A DNA stretch of 64,000 bases, taken from NCBI RefSeq assembly GCF_030010415.1, contig NZ_JASCSA010000016.1. The stretch is one strand, 5' to 3'. Of this stretch, positions 10,076-18,319 are shown piece by piece. This DNA is from Cobetia amphilecti. GTDB lineage: Bacteria > Pseudomonadota > Gammaproteobacteria > Pseudomonadales > Halomonadaceae. A program made the translations under genes and the position numbers. Under the pieces are notes generated by a model, which worked only from the letters and a program-made list of their open reading frames with translations, was not told where the DNA came from and did no database searches. Every line of letters starts with the position of its first letter. Positions within the stretch are counted from its first letter, which is position 1.

Positions 10076-10894
10076 ATGCAAGCCTTCGCCCACTGTCCTG
10101 CCAGCACCCTGTCGGGTATCCGGTATCTGTTGACCGATATCGATGACACCCTCACCCATGAAGGGCGTCTCGCGGCATCGACGCTGGCGGCGCTGGAGCG
10201 TCTGGATGCCGCCGGCATCAAGGTCATCCCCGTCACGGGCGGCTGTGCGGGCTGGTGCGATCACATCGCACGCGCCTGGCCGGTCGCCAGCGTGATCGGT
10301 GAGAACGGCGCCTTTGCCTTCCGCCGCCAGGGGCAGCGCATCCTCACCACCTGGTGGGAAGACGAGCAGCGCCTGCGCGCTCGCCAGCGCCACGTCATGA
10401 CCGTCGCCCGCCAGCTGCTGCTCAACCATCCACGCGCAGCACTGGCCCAGGACCAGCCCTTCCGCTTCGCCGATGTCGCGGTGGACCACTGTCAGGCGGT
10501 CGGCCCGCTGGCCCAGAGCGAGATTCGCGCCATCATCGCCGGCTTCACGGCCGCCGGTATTCAGGCGCGCGCCAGCTCCATCCACATCAATGCGTGGCAG
10601 GGCGAGTTCGACAAGGCGCGCATGGCGGTGCGGGTCCTCACCGAGACCTTCGGCCTGGACCGCATGCAGCTGGAGCAGGAGGTGATGTACGTCGGCGATG
10701 CGCCCAATGATGCGCCGATGTTCGCCACCTTCCGCCACACCGTGGGCGTGGCCAACATCATCCAGCACCGCGCGGCACTCGGTTGGGAGCCCAGCTGGGT
10801 GACACGCCACAGTCATGGCGCCGGCGTCGAGGAAATCGCCGAGGCTCTGCTCACGGCTCGCAAGGGAGTCGAGAGCGTCAAGACAGACGCCTGA
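10076..10894 (+). CDS. HAD-family phosphatase (subfamily IIB type)
   Basis: Probable small-molecule phosphatase, 272 residues, cytoplasmic. HAD motif I is LLTDIDDTLTHEGR (nucleophile and acid/base Asp in DIDDT, about residues 22-26), motif II is VIPVTGG, and the C-terminal motif is YVGDAPNDAPMF. GENGAFAF between them fits the Cof/IIB class. It starts 105 bases behind the DeoR-type regulator on the same strand with no clear terminator between, so it may be the last gene of the ugp operon; a role in dephosphorylating glycerol-phosphate or a related compound is inference. A terminator follows. Confidence 0.82.
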   Translation: MQAFAHCPASTLSGIRYLLTDIDDTLTHEGRLAASTLAALERLDAAGIKVIPVTGGCAGWCDHIARAWPVASVIGENGAFAFRRQGQRILTTWWEDEQRLRARQRHVMTVARQLLLNHPRAALAQDQPFRFADVAVDHCQAVGPLAQSEIRAIIAGFTAAGIQARASSIHINAWQGEFDKARMAVRVLTETFGLDRMQLEQEVMYVGDAPNDAPMFATFRHTVGVANIIQHRAALGWEPSWVTRHSHGAGVEEIAEALLTARKGVESVKTDA

Positions 10895-10975
10895 CCCTGT
10901 GACTGATGGCGGCCATAGACCTCCAGCAGGATGACGGCCACAGGCCTTTGGACAGAAGTCAGCAGACAGGCACGA

Positions 10976-11008
10976 AAAAGCCCGCATGGCATTGCCATGC
11001 GGGCTTTT
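10976..11008. terminator. Bidirectional terminator
   Basis: Arms AAAAGCCCGCATGGCA and TGCCATGCGGGCTTTT with a one-base loop; T-tracts on both strands. It separates the HAD gene (plus) from trpC (minus). A second small palindrome, GTTATC-aaaaa-GATAAC, follows at 11009-11025. Confidence 0.88.
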
Positions 11009-11047
11009 GTTATCAAAAAGATAACAAGTAACGTTATCTACCGGACA

Positions 11048-11872
11048 TCAATCCGCGAAGAACAATCCCCGCAGACCTTCACCCGGATCATCAAAGCGCA
11101 TGAAGGCCTCCCCTACCAGGAAGCCGTGGACGCCAGCGTCGCGCATCTTCGCCACGTCGTCACGGGTATGGATGCCGGACTCGGTGACCACACGCACGCC
11201 CTGCGGCATGTCGGTCAGCAGGTCCAGCGTCGTCTCCAGCGACGTCTCGAAGGTACGCAGGTCACGGTTGTTGATGCCGACCAGTTCGATGCCCAGCGCC
11301 AGTGCACGCTTGAGCTCTTCGCCGTCATGCACCTCGACCAGCACATCCATGCCCAGCTCACGCGCCTGACGATACAGAGCACTCAGGCGCGCATCGTCCA
11401 GTGCCGCGACGATCAACAGGATGCAGTCGGCGCCGATGGCACGCGCTTCCAGCACCTGATACGGGTGGATGATGAAGTCCTTGCGAATCACCGGAATCGA
11501 GACGGCGTCGCGCGCCTCGATCATGAAGTCCTCATGCCCCTGGAAGAAGTCGGCGTCGGTGAGCACCGACAGGCAGGCGGCGCCGGCCTGCTCATAGGCC
11601 ACGGCGATCTCGGCGGGCACGAAGTCTTCACGGATCACGCCCTTGGAGGGTGACGCCTTCTTCACCTCGGCGATGATGGCCGGCTCGCCACGGTCGATGC
11701 GCGACGTCAGCGCCTCGATGAAGCCGCGCGGCGCGCTCTGTTTCTCGATCAGGGTCTGCAGGTCCGCCTCGCTCACCGCGGCGCTGCGCTCGGCGATCTC
11801 TTCTTCCTTGCGCGCCAGAATCCTGGCCAGGATGGTCGGCAATGCCTTGTCAGTCGTCTGCTCGGTGCTCAT
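11048..11872 (-). CDS. trpC: Indole-3-glycerol phosphate synthase
   Basis: Converts carboxyphenylaminodeoxyribulose phosphate to indole-3-glycerol phosphate in tryptophan synthesis. The product is 274 residues, the monofunctional length (no fused TrpF). Characteristic segments are PAIIAEVKKASPSKGVIRED (catalytic Lys region), VLTDADFFQG, VIRKDFIIHPYQ, GINNRDLRTF and VTESGIHTRDDV. Its ATG overlaps the trpD stop by one base (TGATG), indicating coupling. It is the last gene of trpGDC on the minus strand. Confidence 0.96.
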   Translation of the reverse strand: MSTEQTTDKALPTILARILARKEEEIAERSAAVSEADLQTLIEKQSAPRGFIEALTSRIDRGEPAIIAEVKKASPSKGVIREDFVPAEIAVAYEQAGAACLSVLTDADFFQGHEDFMIEARDAVSIPVIRKDFIIHPYQVLEARAIGADCILLIVAALDDARLSALYRQARELGMDVLVEVHDGEELKRALALGIELVGINNRDLRTFETSLETTLDLLTDMPQGVRVVTESGIHTRDDVAKMRDAGVHGFLVGEAFMRFDDPGEGLRGLFFAD

Positions 11873-12918
11873 CAGCGGGTCGCTCCTTCATCATTGACCT
11901 GGGCGTAGACACGGGTGAAATCCGCCAATTCCTTCATCTTCTCGAATGGCAGCTTGCTGGCCTGCACGTCCTCGGCAATGCTGACACCCTCCTTGAGACT
12001 GTCCGCGATACCCGCCACGTAAAGGGCCGCACCGGCATTGAGTGCCACGATGTCGCTGGCCGGGCCTTCATCACCGCGCAGCGCCTGCTGCACCAGCTTG
12101 AGGCTGGCGTCCGAGGTCTCCACCGCCAGACTTTCCAGCGACTGGCGCGCGATGCCGAAGTCTTCCGGCGCGATGCGGTATTCGCGGATCTCGCCATCCT
12201 TGAGTTCATTGACCAGCGTCGGTGCCGCCAGCGAGATCTCGTCCAGACCATCATCGCTGTGCACCACCAGCACATGCTCGGCCCCGAGGCGCTTGAGCAC
12301 CTCGGCCATCAGCGGTACCAGCGCCGGGTCATAGACCCCCAGCACCTGGCGGGTGGCGCCGGCCGGATTGGTCAGCGGACCGAGGATGTTGAACATGGTG
12401 CGCACCCCCATCTCGCGGCGCGGGCCGATCACGTGCTTCATGGCGGCGTGATGATTGGGCGCGAACATGAAGCCGACCCCGATATCATCGATGCAACGTG
12501 CGACCTGCTCGGCGTCCAGCGCCAGATTGATGCCGGCCGACTCAAGCAGGTCGGCACTGCCAGAGGAGGACGAGACACTGCGGTTGCCATGCTTGGCCAC
12601 ATGGCCACCGGCGGCCGCCACCACGAAACTTGCCGCCGTGGAGACATTGAACAGGTTGGCACCATCACCGCCGGTGCCGACGATATCCACCGCATCGGTG
12701 GCGCGCACCGTGACGCGCGTCATCAGCTCACGCATCACCTGGGCGGCGGCGGCCAGCTCATCGACGGTCTCGCCCTTCATCGACAGCGCCATCAGCAAGG
12801 CCCCGATCTGCGCCTGGGTCGCCTCGCCGGTCATGATGGCCGTCATGACCGCATGAGTGTCGTCGTAGCTCAGGTGCTGGCGGCGCATCACGGCGCCAAT
12901 CGCCTCACGCATCTGCAT
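11872..12918 (-). CDS. trpD: Anthranilate phosphoribosyltransferase
   Basis: Transfers phosphoribosyl from PRPP to anthranilate. The product is 348 residues, the usual length. The PRPP-binding GTGGDGANLFNVSTAASFV segment, KHGNRSVSSSSGSADLLE, and the GPLTNPAG loop are present. The ATG at 12918 gives MQMREAIGAV; the ATG two codons on is an alternative. Lies 77 bases downstream of trpG and overlaps trpC by one base. Confidence 0.96.
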   Translation of the reverse strand: MQMREAIGAVMRRQHLSYDDTHAVMTAIMTGEATQAQIGALLMALSMKGETVDELAAAAQVMRELMTRVTVRATDAVDIVGTGGDGANLFNVSTAASFVVAAAGGHVAKHGNRSVSSSSGSADLLESAGINLALDAEQVARCIDDIGVGFMFAPNHHAAMKHVIGPRREMGVRTMFNILGPLTNPAGATRQVLGVYDPALVPLMAEVLKRLGAEHVLVVHSDDGLDEISLAAPTLVNELKDGEIREYRIAPEDFGIARQSLESLAVETSDASLKLVQQALRGDEGPASDIVALNAGAALYVAGIADSLKEGVSIAEDVQASKLPFEKMKELADFTRVYAQVNDEGATR

Positions 12919-12995
12919 GTTGTGTCTCCGCAGGCGCCAGCCTCGGCGGCTGACGCATGAAAAAATAGGATGTGACTCTTGCGATCAACGCCCGC

Positions 12996-13631
12996 TCAGG
13001 CGGCTTTCGCAGCCTCGCCGCGACGCAGGAAGTTAGCTAGAAGCTCATGACCCTGCAATGTCAGGATCGACTCAGGGTGGAACTGGACGCCTTCGACATC
13101 CAGCTCGCGATGGCGCAGGCCCATGATCAACTGCGGCGTGACATCGTCATCATCCGTCCAGCTGGTGACGATCAGACACTCGGGCAGGCTCTCACGATCG
13201 ACCACCAGCGAGTGATAACGCGTGACTTCCAGCGGCTCGGCCAGCGCGGCGAAGACACCACTGTTGTCGTGACGCACGGCGGAGGTCTTGCCGTGCATCA
13301 CCTGGGGCGCACGTACCACCTTGCCGCCGTAGACCTGACCGATGGCCTGGTGACCGAGGCACACGCCCAGAATCGGCAGCTTGCCGGCGAAGTGGCGAAT
13401 GGTTTCCAGCGTGATGCCGGCCTCGTTGGGCGTACACGGCCCCGGGCCCAGCACCAGATGTGACGCACCGAGCGCCTCGATCTGCTCGAGCGTGATGGCG
13501 TCATTGCGCACGGTCAGCACTTCCGCGCCCAGCTCACTCAGATACTGGACGATGTTGTAGGTGAAGCTGTCAAAGTTGTCGATCATCAGCACGCGTGGCG
13601 TGCTGGCGTCCTGCGAAGTGAATGTCTGCAT
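12996..13631 (-). CDS. trpG: Anthranilate synthase component II (glutamine amidotransferase)
   Basis: Supplies ammonia from glutamine to TrpE (and possibly to PabB). The product is 211 residues. MIDNFDSFTYNIVQYL opens the domain; GPGPCTPNEAG, the nucleophile in LGVCLGHQAIGQ, and the His-Glu pair in GVQFHPESILT complete the class I amidotransferase triad. The ATG at 13631 is chosen, with an upstream ATG at 13661 possible; neither has a strong ribosome binding site. It lies downstream of the attenuator at 13721-13848 and starts the trpGDC unit. It may serve both tryptophan and folate synthesis, as in relatives with a single gene. Confidence 0.92.
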   Translation of the reverse strand: MQTFTSQDASTPRVLMIDNFDSFTYNIVQYLSELGAEVLTVRNDAITLEQIEALGASHLVLGPGPCTPNEAGITLETIRHFAGKLPILGVCLGHQAIGQVYGGKVVRAPQVMHGKTSAVRHDNSGVFAALAEPLEVTRYHSLVVDRESLPECLIVTSWTDDDDVTPQLIMGLRHRELDVEGVQFHPESILTLQGHELLANFLRRGEAAKAA

Positions 13632-13720
13632 GGTCAGTGTCCATTCTCGGGAGCGGATCATGCGCCGTGATTGACCGGCCTGCCCGCTCTCCTGTGGTGT
13701 CGTTCCCGCCGTCCAGCAAC

Positions 13721-13746
13721 AAAAATGCCGCCCTGGTCGGCGGCAT
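13721..13746 (-). terminator. trp attenuator terminator (segments 3:4)
   Basis: On the minus strand ATGCCGCC (13739-13746) pairs with GGCGGCAT (13725-13732) and is followed by a run of T. Segment 3 can instead pair with GGCGGC of segment 2 (within 13786-13794). Segment 2 can also pair with CGCTCC next to the Trp codons of trpL (13801-13806). These mutually exclusive pairings are those of a classical transcription attenuator. Confidence 0.85.
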
Positions 13747-13797
13747 TCTTCTGGTCGTACGTCCTCGAACTTCAGACATGCGAAAGCCGCCCCCTTG

Positions 13798-13848
13798 TCA
13801 GGAGCGCCACCACTGCTGGCTGAGGTCGTGCGGGTTACGTAGCGTCAT
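13798..13848 (-). CDS. trpL: trp leader peptide TrpL
   Basis: A 16-residue open reading frame reading MTLRNPHDLSQQWWRS, with tandem Trp codons at 13807-13812 just before the stop. It sits between a promoter and an attenuator terminator, directly upstream of trpG. When charged tRNA-Trp is scarce, ribosomes stalled at the two Trp codons would cover segment 1 and favour the 2:3 antiterminator. No Shine-Dalgarno sequence is visible, and the predicted transcription start coincides almost exactly with the ATG, so translation may be leaderless. Known precedent: attenuation of trpGDC in Pseudomonas and leaderless trpL in rhizobia. Confidence 0.85.
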   Translation of the reverse strand: MTLRNPHDLSQQWWRS

Positions 13849-13854
13849 GGGTCA

Positions 13855-13883
13855 ATAGTGCGTTGAGCTGCCAGGAGTGTCAA
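13855..13883 (-). promoter_or_regulatory. trpL-trpGDC promoter
   Basis: On the minus strand a perfect -35 TTGACA (13878-13883) is separated by 17 bases from CACTAT (13855-13860) as a weak -10. Only six bases separate the -10 from the trpL ATG at 13848. Confidence 0.65.
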
Positions 13884-13901
13884 TCACATGCGCCGTTGCA
13901 G

Positions 13902-13933
13902 GGAGTGACCCGCGAACACTGGCGAGTCACTCC
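13902..13933 (-). terminator. Hairpin behind trpE
   Basis: Twelve-base arms (13902-13913 and 13922-13933) with one G-U in the minus-strand RNA and loop CAGTGTTC. It is 21 bases past the trpE stop and just before the trpGDC promoter. It has no T-tract, so it may stabilise the trpE mRNA end rather than terminate. Confidence 0.5.
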
Positions 13934-13953
13934 TGAAATGCGTGGCGCGCCGA

Positions 13954-15444
13954 TCAGTCCAGATTGTCCAGACCGCGCTCCGCCATCGCCACGGCACGGA
14001 ACAGGGCACGTCCCTTGTTGAGGGTCTCGTCCCACTCGGACTGCGGCACGGAATCGGCCACGATGCCGGCGCCGGCCTGGACGTGCAGCACCTTGTCCTT
14101 GAGCACCGCGGTGCGGATCGCGATGGCGGTATCCATGTTGCCGTGCCAGGAGAGATAGCCCACCGCGCCGGAATAGATGCCGCGCTTGACCGGCTCCACC
14201 TCATCGATGATCTCCATCGCGCGAATCTTCGGCGCGCCGGACAGGGTACCTGCCGGGAAGGTGGCCCGCAGCACGTCCATCGGCCCCAGGCCTTCCTTCA
14301 GCTTGCCGGTGACGTTGGAGACGATGTGCATGACGTGGGAATAGCGCTCCACCACCATCTGGTCCGTCACCTTGACGCTGCCGGTCTGGCTGATGCGACC
14401 GGCGTCGTTGCGCCCCAGGTCGATCAGCATCAGGTGCTCGGCGACTTCCTTGGGATCTGACAGCAGGTCCTTCTCCAGCGCCAGGTCTTCCTCTTCGGTG
14501 GCGCCACGCACGCGGGTACCGGCGATCGGGCGCACCGCGACCTCGCCATCCTCGAGACGCGAGAGAATCTCCGGCGACGAGCCGATGACGTGGTGGTCAT
14601 CCAGATTGAAGAAGAACATGTACGGCGAGGGATTCAGGCTGCGCAGTGCACGGTAGAGATCCAGCGGCGCGGCGCGGTAGGGAATCGACATGCGCTGCGA
14701 CGGCACGCACTGCATGACATCACCGGCCAGCACGTATTCCTTGATCTTCTCCACTGCGCCCTTGAAGCCTTCCTCGGTGAAGCCGGAGGTGAAGTCGGTC
14801 TCCTTGACCGGCTCGCCGCCGGTGCCGGGGCTGACGGTGTTCAGCGTCGCGCTGCGCAGCTGGATCTCGAGGCGCTCGAGACGCTCGCAGGCGGCCTCGT
14901 AGGCGTTCGGCGTTGCCGGGTCGGCGTGGGTCAACAGCGTCAGACGCCCGGACAGGTTGTCGAAGATCACCAGCTCGTCGGCGACCATCAGCAGGATGTC
15001 CGGCACGCCCAGCGGGTCCGGCTTCTCGACGCCGCGCAGGCGCGGTTCGATATAGCGCACGGTGTCATAGCCGAAGTAGCCGACCAGGCCGCCATTGAAG
15101 CGCGGCGCACCGTCGATGACCGGCACGCGGAAGCGGGTCTGGAACTGCTCGATCCAGTCGAGGGGGTCCTCGACCTCGGTCATGCCGGTCTGCTCGCCAT
15201 TGATCAGATGCGAGACCACCTGGCCACGCACCTCGATGCGCTCACGACACGGCAGGCCGATGATGGAGTAACGCCCCCACTTCTCTCCACCCTGCACGGA
15301 CTCCAGCAGGAAGGTCCACGGCATGTCGGCCAGCTTGAGATAGGTAGACAGTGGCGTGTCGAGATCCGCCAGCACGTCACGGGTGACGGGAATGCGGTTG
15401 TAACCGGCTTCGGCCAGTTCAGCGAAGTGTTGTGGGGTCATCAT
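13954..15444 (-). CDS. trpE: Anthranilate synthase component I
   Basis: Makes anthranilate from chorismate and ammonia supplied by TrpG. The product is 496 residues, family length. The feedback-binding LLES motif is visible (residues 46-49), so inhibition by tryptophan is expected. C-terminal chorismate-binding segments are PIAGTRVRGATEEED, LIDLGRNDAGRIS and FPAGTLSGAPKIRAMEII. The start at 15444 (tandem ATG) is preferred over 15564 because GGAAGGAA and CAGG precede it and it matches the family N-terminus. It forms its own unit upstream of trpGDC. I found no Trp-rich leader peptide in front of it. Confidence 0.95.
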   Translation of the reverse strand: MMTPQHFAELAEAGYNRIPVTRDVLADLDTPLSTYLKLADMPWTFLLESVQGGEKWGRYSIIGLPCRERIEVRGQVVSHLINGEQTGMTEVEDPLDWIEQFQTRFRVPVIDGAPRFNGGLVGYFGYDTVRYIEPRLRGVEKPDPLGVPDILLMVADELVIFDNLSGRLTLLTHADPATPNAYEAACERLERLEIQLRSATLNTVSPGTGGEPVKETDFTSGFTEEGFKGAVEKIKEYVLAGDVMQCVPSQRMSIPYRAAPLDLYRALRSLNPSPYMFFFNLDDHHVIGSSPEILSRLEDGEVAVRPIAGTRVRGATEEEDLALEKDLLSDPKEVAEHLMLIDLGRNDAGRISQTGSVKVTDQMVVERYSHVMHIVSNVTGKLKEGLGPMDVLRATFPAGTLSGAPKIRAMEIIDEVEPVKRGIYSGAVGYLSWHGNMDTAIAIRTAVLKDKVLHVQAGAGIVADSVPQSEWDETLNKGRALFRAVAMAERGLDNLD

Positions 15445-15628
15445 GACCTGCAGTTCCTTCCACGGAGGGTGCGTTGCCGACACGGGGCCGGCTTGTCTGG
15501 GACTCAGTCTATCATCGCGGGTCGCTGGCGGCAGCGCTGGTGGAGGCAAGTTCTGCCATCTCATGCCTCACTGTGCGCCCGAGCGGGACACCAGCCTCGC
15601 TCTGTCAATTCCCATCAATCAGCGTCAC

Positions 15629-16333
15629 TCAGCCAGCCACGACCAGCTCGGCGAGTGAGTCGACGAGGTAGTCAGGGTGGCTGCGCGAGATCGGCTCGCC
15701 ATGGTTGTAGCCGTAAGGTACCGCCAGGGTGCGGAAACCGGCGGCACGGCCTGCCGCGATATCGTGACGCGAGTCACCGACCATCAAGGCCTGACGCGGC
15801 AACACTCCCAGCCGCTCGGCGGCGAACAGCAGGGGCGCGGGGTCCGGCTTGCGCGTCGGCAGGCTATCGCCGCCCAGCGCCAGCGCGAAATGCTCGCTCA
15901 GCGCGAAGTGCGAAAGCAGCGGTTCGATGAAGGCTTCCGGCTTGTTGGTGATCAGCACCAGCGGGATCCCGGCCTGGCGCAGCCCCTCCAGGCATTCCCG
16001 CACCCCGGGATAGAGTCGCGTACGCGAGCTGGGGTCGGCGGCGTAATGTGCCAAAAAGCTCTGATGCGCCTGCTCGACCCGCGCCAGGTTATCGGTCGCC
16101 AGGCCATGTGCTGCCAGGGCGCGCTCCACCAGTACCCGCGATCCATTGCCGACAAAGTCGCGTACCCGCGCTTCGCCCAGCGCCGCCAGCCCCTCTTGCT
16201 CAAGCATGCAGTCGATTGCATGGGCGAGGTCCGGCACCGAGTCGATCAGGGTGCCATCGAGGTCGAAGGCGACCATCTCGATCGCCCTGAGCGACGGATG
16301 TACCGGACCTGTGAATGTGGGATGATCGTGCAT
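15629..16333 (-). CDS. gph: Phosphoglycolate phosphatase
   Basis: HAD hydrolase that removes 2-phosphoglycolate. The product is 234 residues. Motif I is VAFDLDGTLIDS (about residues 21-32), motif II is LVLITNKPEAF, and motif III/IV is LMVGDSRHDIAAGRAAGF. The cap domain lies between I and II as in Gph. It is 184 bases upstream of trpE on the same strand, an arrangement (rpe-gph-trpE) common in pseudomonads and relatives; here rpe lies nearby at 18.3 kb with ndh and the GIY-YIG gene between. AAGGAGCAAGG directly before the ATG is a strong ribosome binding site. Confidence 0.9.
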   Translation of the reverse strand: MHDHPTFTGPVHPSLRAIEMVAFDLDGTLIDSVPDLAHAIDCMLEQEGLAALGEARVRDFVGNGSRVLVERALAAHGLATDNLARVEQAHQSFLAHYAADPSSRTRLYPGVRECLEGLRQAGIPLVLITNKPEAFIEPLLSHFALSEHFALALGGDSLPTRKPDPAPLLFAAERLGVLPRQALMVGDSRHDIAAGRAAGFRTLAVPYGYNHGEPISRSHPDYLVDSLAELVVAG

Positions 16334-16584
16334 CCTTGCTCCTTTTCAGCGACAGAATTCGTGTAGGTGCCAAAAGCGCAACACCGAGTTCTCGCGTGCT
16401 CATGGCGAATATACGTAAAATAACGACATCTCGCGCATGCAGCACTATTTAGCACGCTCATTATCTTGTTATCATAGCGGTATCGCGACGCCAGTTATCG
16501 ACTCCGGGCCTTGCATGTTCTGACTCGATAGCCGGCCGACACTTTTCACACCTTCCCATCAATCTTGTCACTGAGGAGCACTCA

Positions 16585-17886
16585 ATGGCCATTCCCCGCA
16601 TCGTAGTCGTTGGCGGAGGCGCCGGCGGTCTGGAACTCGTCACCAAACTGGGCCACAAGCTGGGCCGCAAGAAGAAAGCCGAGATCATTCTGATCGACCG
16701 CAATTCCACGCACATCTGGAAGCCGCTGCTGCACGAAGTGGCCACCGGCGTGCTGGATTCCGGTCTCGATGAAGTCTCCTACCAGGGCCATTCCAAGGCC
16801 CACGGCTACAAGTTCCAGCGCGGCACCCTGGAAAGCCTGGAGCGTGAAGAGAAGCAGCTGACTCTGGCCGCCATCCACGATGCCAAGGGCAACGTGCTGC
16901 TGCCCGCCCGCCAGCTCAGCTATGACTATCTGGTACTGTCACTGGGCAGCGTGTCCAATGATTTCGGCACCGAAGGCGTCGCCGAGCATTGCCACTTCCT
17001 GGACAGCCCGCAGCAGGCCGAGAAATTCCGCCGCGACATGCTCGACACCTTCCTGCGCTTCAGCGCCAACGGTGAGGAATGTGAGCGCCAGCAGCTCAAC
17101 GTCGCCATCATCGGCGCCGGCGCCACCGGGGTCGAGCTCTCCGCCGAGCTGTTCGATGCCTCCAAGATGCTGCACAGCTACGGTTTCTCCTCGCTGGAAG
17201 ACCGCCAGGTCAAGGTCCACCTGATCGAGGCCGCACCGCGCATCCTGCCCGCCCTGCCGGAACGCATCGGCAAGCCGGTCGCCAAGGAGCTGACCAGGCT
17301 GGGCGTCGATATCCACGTCGATACCCGGGTGACCTGCGCCGACTCACGCGGCATCACCACTGCCGATGGCACCCTGATCGAAGCCGACCTGAGCGTGTGG
17401 GCCGCCGGTATCCGTGCGCCCGCCTTCCTGTCCGAGCTGGGTCTGTCCACCGAGCGCAACCATCAGGTCAAGGTGCACCAGACCATGCAGAGCATCGATG
17501 ATGAGTTCATCTTTGCCCTCGGTGACTGTGCCAGCTGCCCGCAGCCGGATGACAAGCGCGTTCCGCCGCGCGCCCAGGCCGCTCACCAGCAGGCCAGCCT
17601 GATGGTCAAGAACCTGCGCGCCGCGATGGCCAACAAGCCGCTCAAGGACTTCGTGTTCAAGGACCACGGCTCGCTGATCTCGCTGGCGCACTTCGATGCC
17701 GTCGGCTCGCTGATGCGCGGTGCCTCGGCGCGTTCGCTGTTCATCGAGGGCCGCCTGGCCAAGTTCTTCTACGCCTCGCTGTATCGCATGCACCAGATGG
17801 CGATCCACGGCGTGGTCAAGACCGGCATGACTGTGGTGGTCGATGGCCTGAACCGCTACCTGCGCCCGAAGATGAAACTGCATTGA
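16585..17886 (+). CDS. ndh: Type II NADH dehydrogenase
   Basis: Single-subunit, non-proton-pumping NADH:quinone oxidoreductase on the inner face of the membrane. The product is 433 residues. Two Rossmann nucleotide-binding sites are visible: VVVGGGAGGLELV near residue 6 for FAD and VAIIGAGATGVELSAEL near residue 173 for NADH. FALGDCASCPQP is the C-terminal FAD motif. The C-terminus contains an amphipathic region (KFFYASLYRMHQMAIHG) suited to membrane attachment. TGAGGAG lies before the ATG. It is divergent from gph and followed by a strong terminator, so it is monocistronic. Confidence 0.92.
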   Translation: MAIPRIVVVGGGAGGLELVTKLGHKLGRKKKAEIILIDRNSTHIWKPLLHEVATGVLDSGLDEVSYQGHSKAHGYKFQRGTLESLEREEKQLTLAAIHDAKGNVLLPARQLSYDYLVLSLGSVSNDFGTEGVAEHCHFLDSPQQAEKFRRDMLDTFLRFSANGEECERQQLNVAIIGAGATGVELSAELFDASKMLHSYGFSSLEDRQVKVHLIEAAPRILPALPERIGKPVAKELTRLGVDIHVDTRVTCADSRGITTADGTLIEADLSVWAAGIRAPAFLSELGLSTERNHQVKVHQTMQSIDDEFIFALGDCASCPQPDDKRVPPRAQAAHQQASLMVKNLRAAMANKPLKDFVFKDHGSLISLAHFDAVGSLMRGASARSLFIEGRLAKFFYASLYRMHQMAIHGVVKTGMTVVVDGLNRYLRPKMKLH

Positions 17887-17910
17887 TCGCTCGCCAGTAA
17901 CGCCAAACGT

Positions 17911-17945
17911 AAAACGCCCCCAGCTGAGACCGCTGGGGGCGTTTT
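17911..17945. terminator. Bidirectional terminator
   Basis: Arms AAAACGCCCCCAGC and GCTGGGGGCGTTTT around a seven-base loop, with T-tracts both ways. It separates ndh (plus) from the GIY-YIG gene (minus). Confidence 0.9.
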
Positions 17946-17973
17946 CGTTTCACGCATTCAATCAAGCAGACCG

Positions 17974-18315
17974 TCAGGTCTCGCCGAGCAGGCTGTCCAG
18001 TGTCATCTCACCGGCGATCAAGCGACGCTTGGCCGCCACACTCAACTGCTTGACGCGATACTCAAGCTTGAGCGCTCGCGAGCGATCGCCGACCACCTGT
18101 TGATAACACAGCGTCAGCGGCCCCTTGCCGCGCAGCGCTCGCGCACCGCGCTTGCCGCCCTCATGCTCGCTCAGGCGGCGCGCCACATCGGTACTGATAC
18201 CGGTGTAGAGGCGCCCCTGGGCCGTCTCGAGCACATACAGCGACCACTCGCTGAGCGCCGCGGCGTGAACCGAGCCGTCGGCTGCCTCGCCAGCTCGCGC
18301 GCTGTCATCCGTCAC
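17974..18315 (-). CDS. GIY-YIG nuclease-domain protein (YhbQ-like)
   Basis: Small single-domain protein of 113 residues. The core reads WSLYVLETAQGRLYTGIS, then a conserved Arg in DVARRLSEHEGGKRGARA and a C-terminal LEYRVKQLS, all as in YhbQ/UPF0213 proteins. The motif residues fit a GIY-YIG fold; E. coli YhbQ is about 100 residues. I place the start at the GTG at 18315, four bases after the rpe stop, because the frame further upstream overlaps rpe and has no family similarity; no clear ribosome binding site is visible. Likely co-transcribed with rpe. Function in vivo is uncertain. Confidence 0.82.
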   Translation of the reverse strand: MTDDSARAGEAADGSVHAAALSEWSLYVLETAQGRLYTGISTDVARRLSEHEGGKRGARALRGKGPLTLCYQQVVGDRSRALKLEYRVKQLSVAAKRRLIAGEMTLDSLLGET

Positions 18316-18319
18316 GCGA

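Noticed and set aside
9002..10987. 661-codon open frame antisense to the regulator and HAD genes
   Set aside because: It spans three real plus-strand genes and shows no motif; typical high-GC antisense frame.
15445..15628. Search for a second Trp leader peptide upstream of trpE
   Set aside because: No short frame with tandem Trp codons and no terminator hairpin in this gap.
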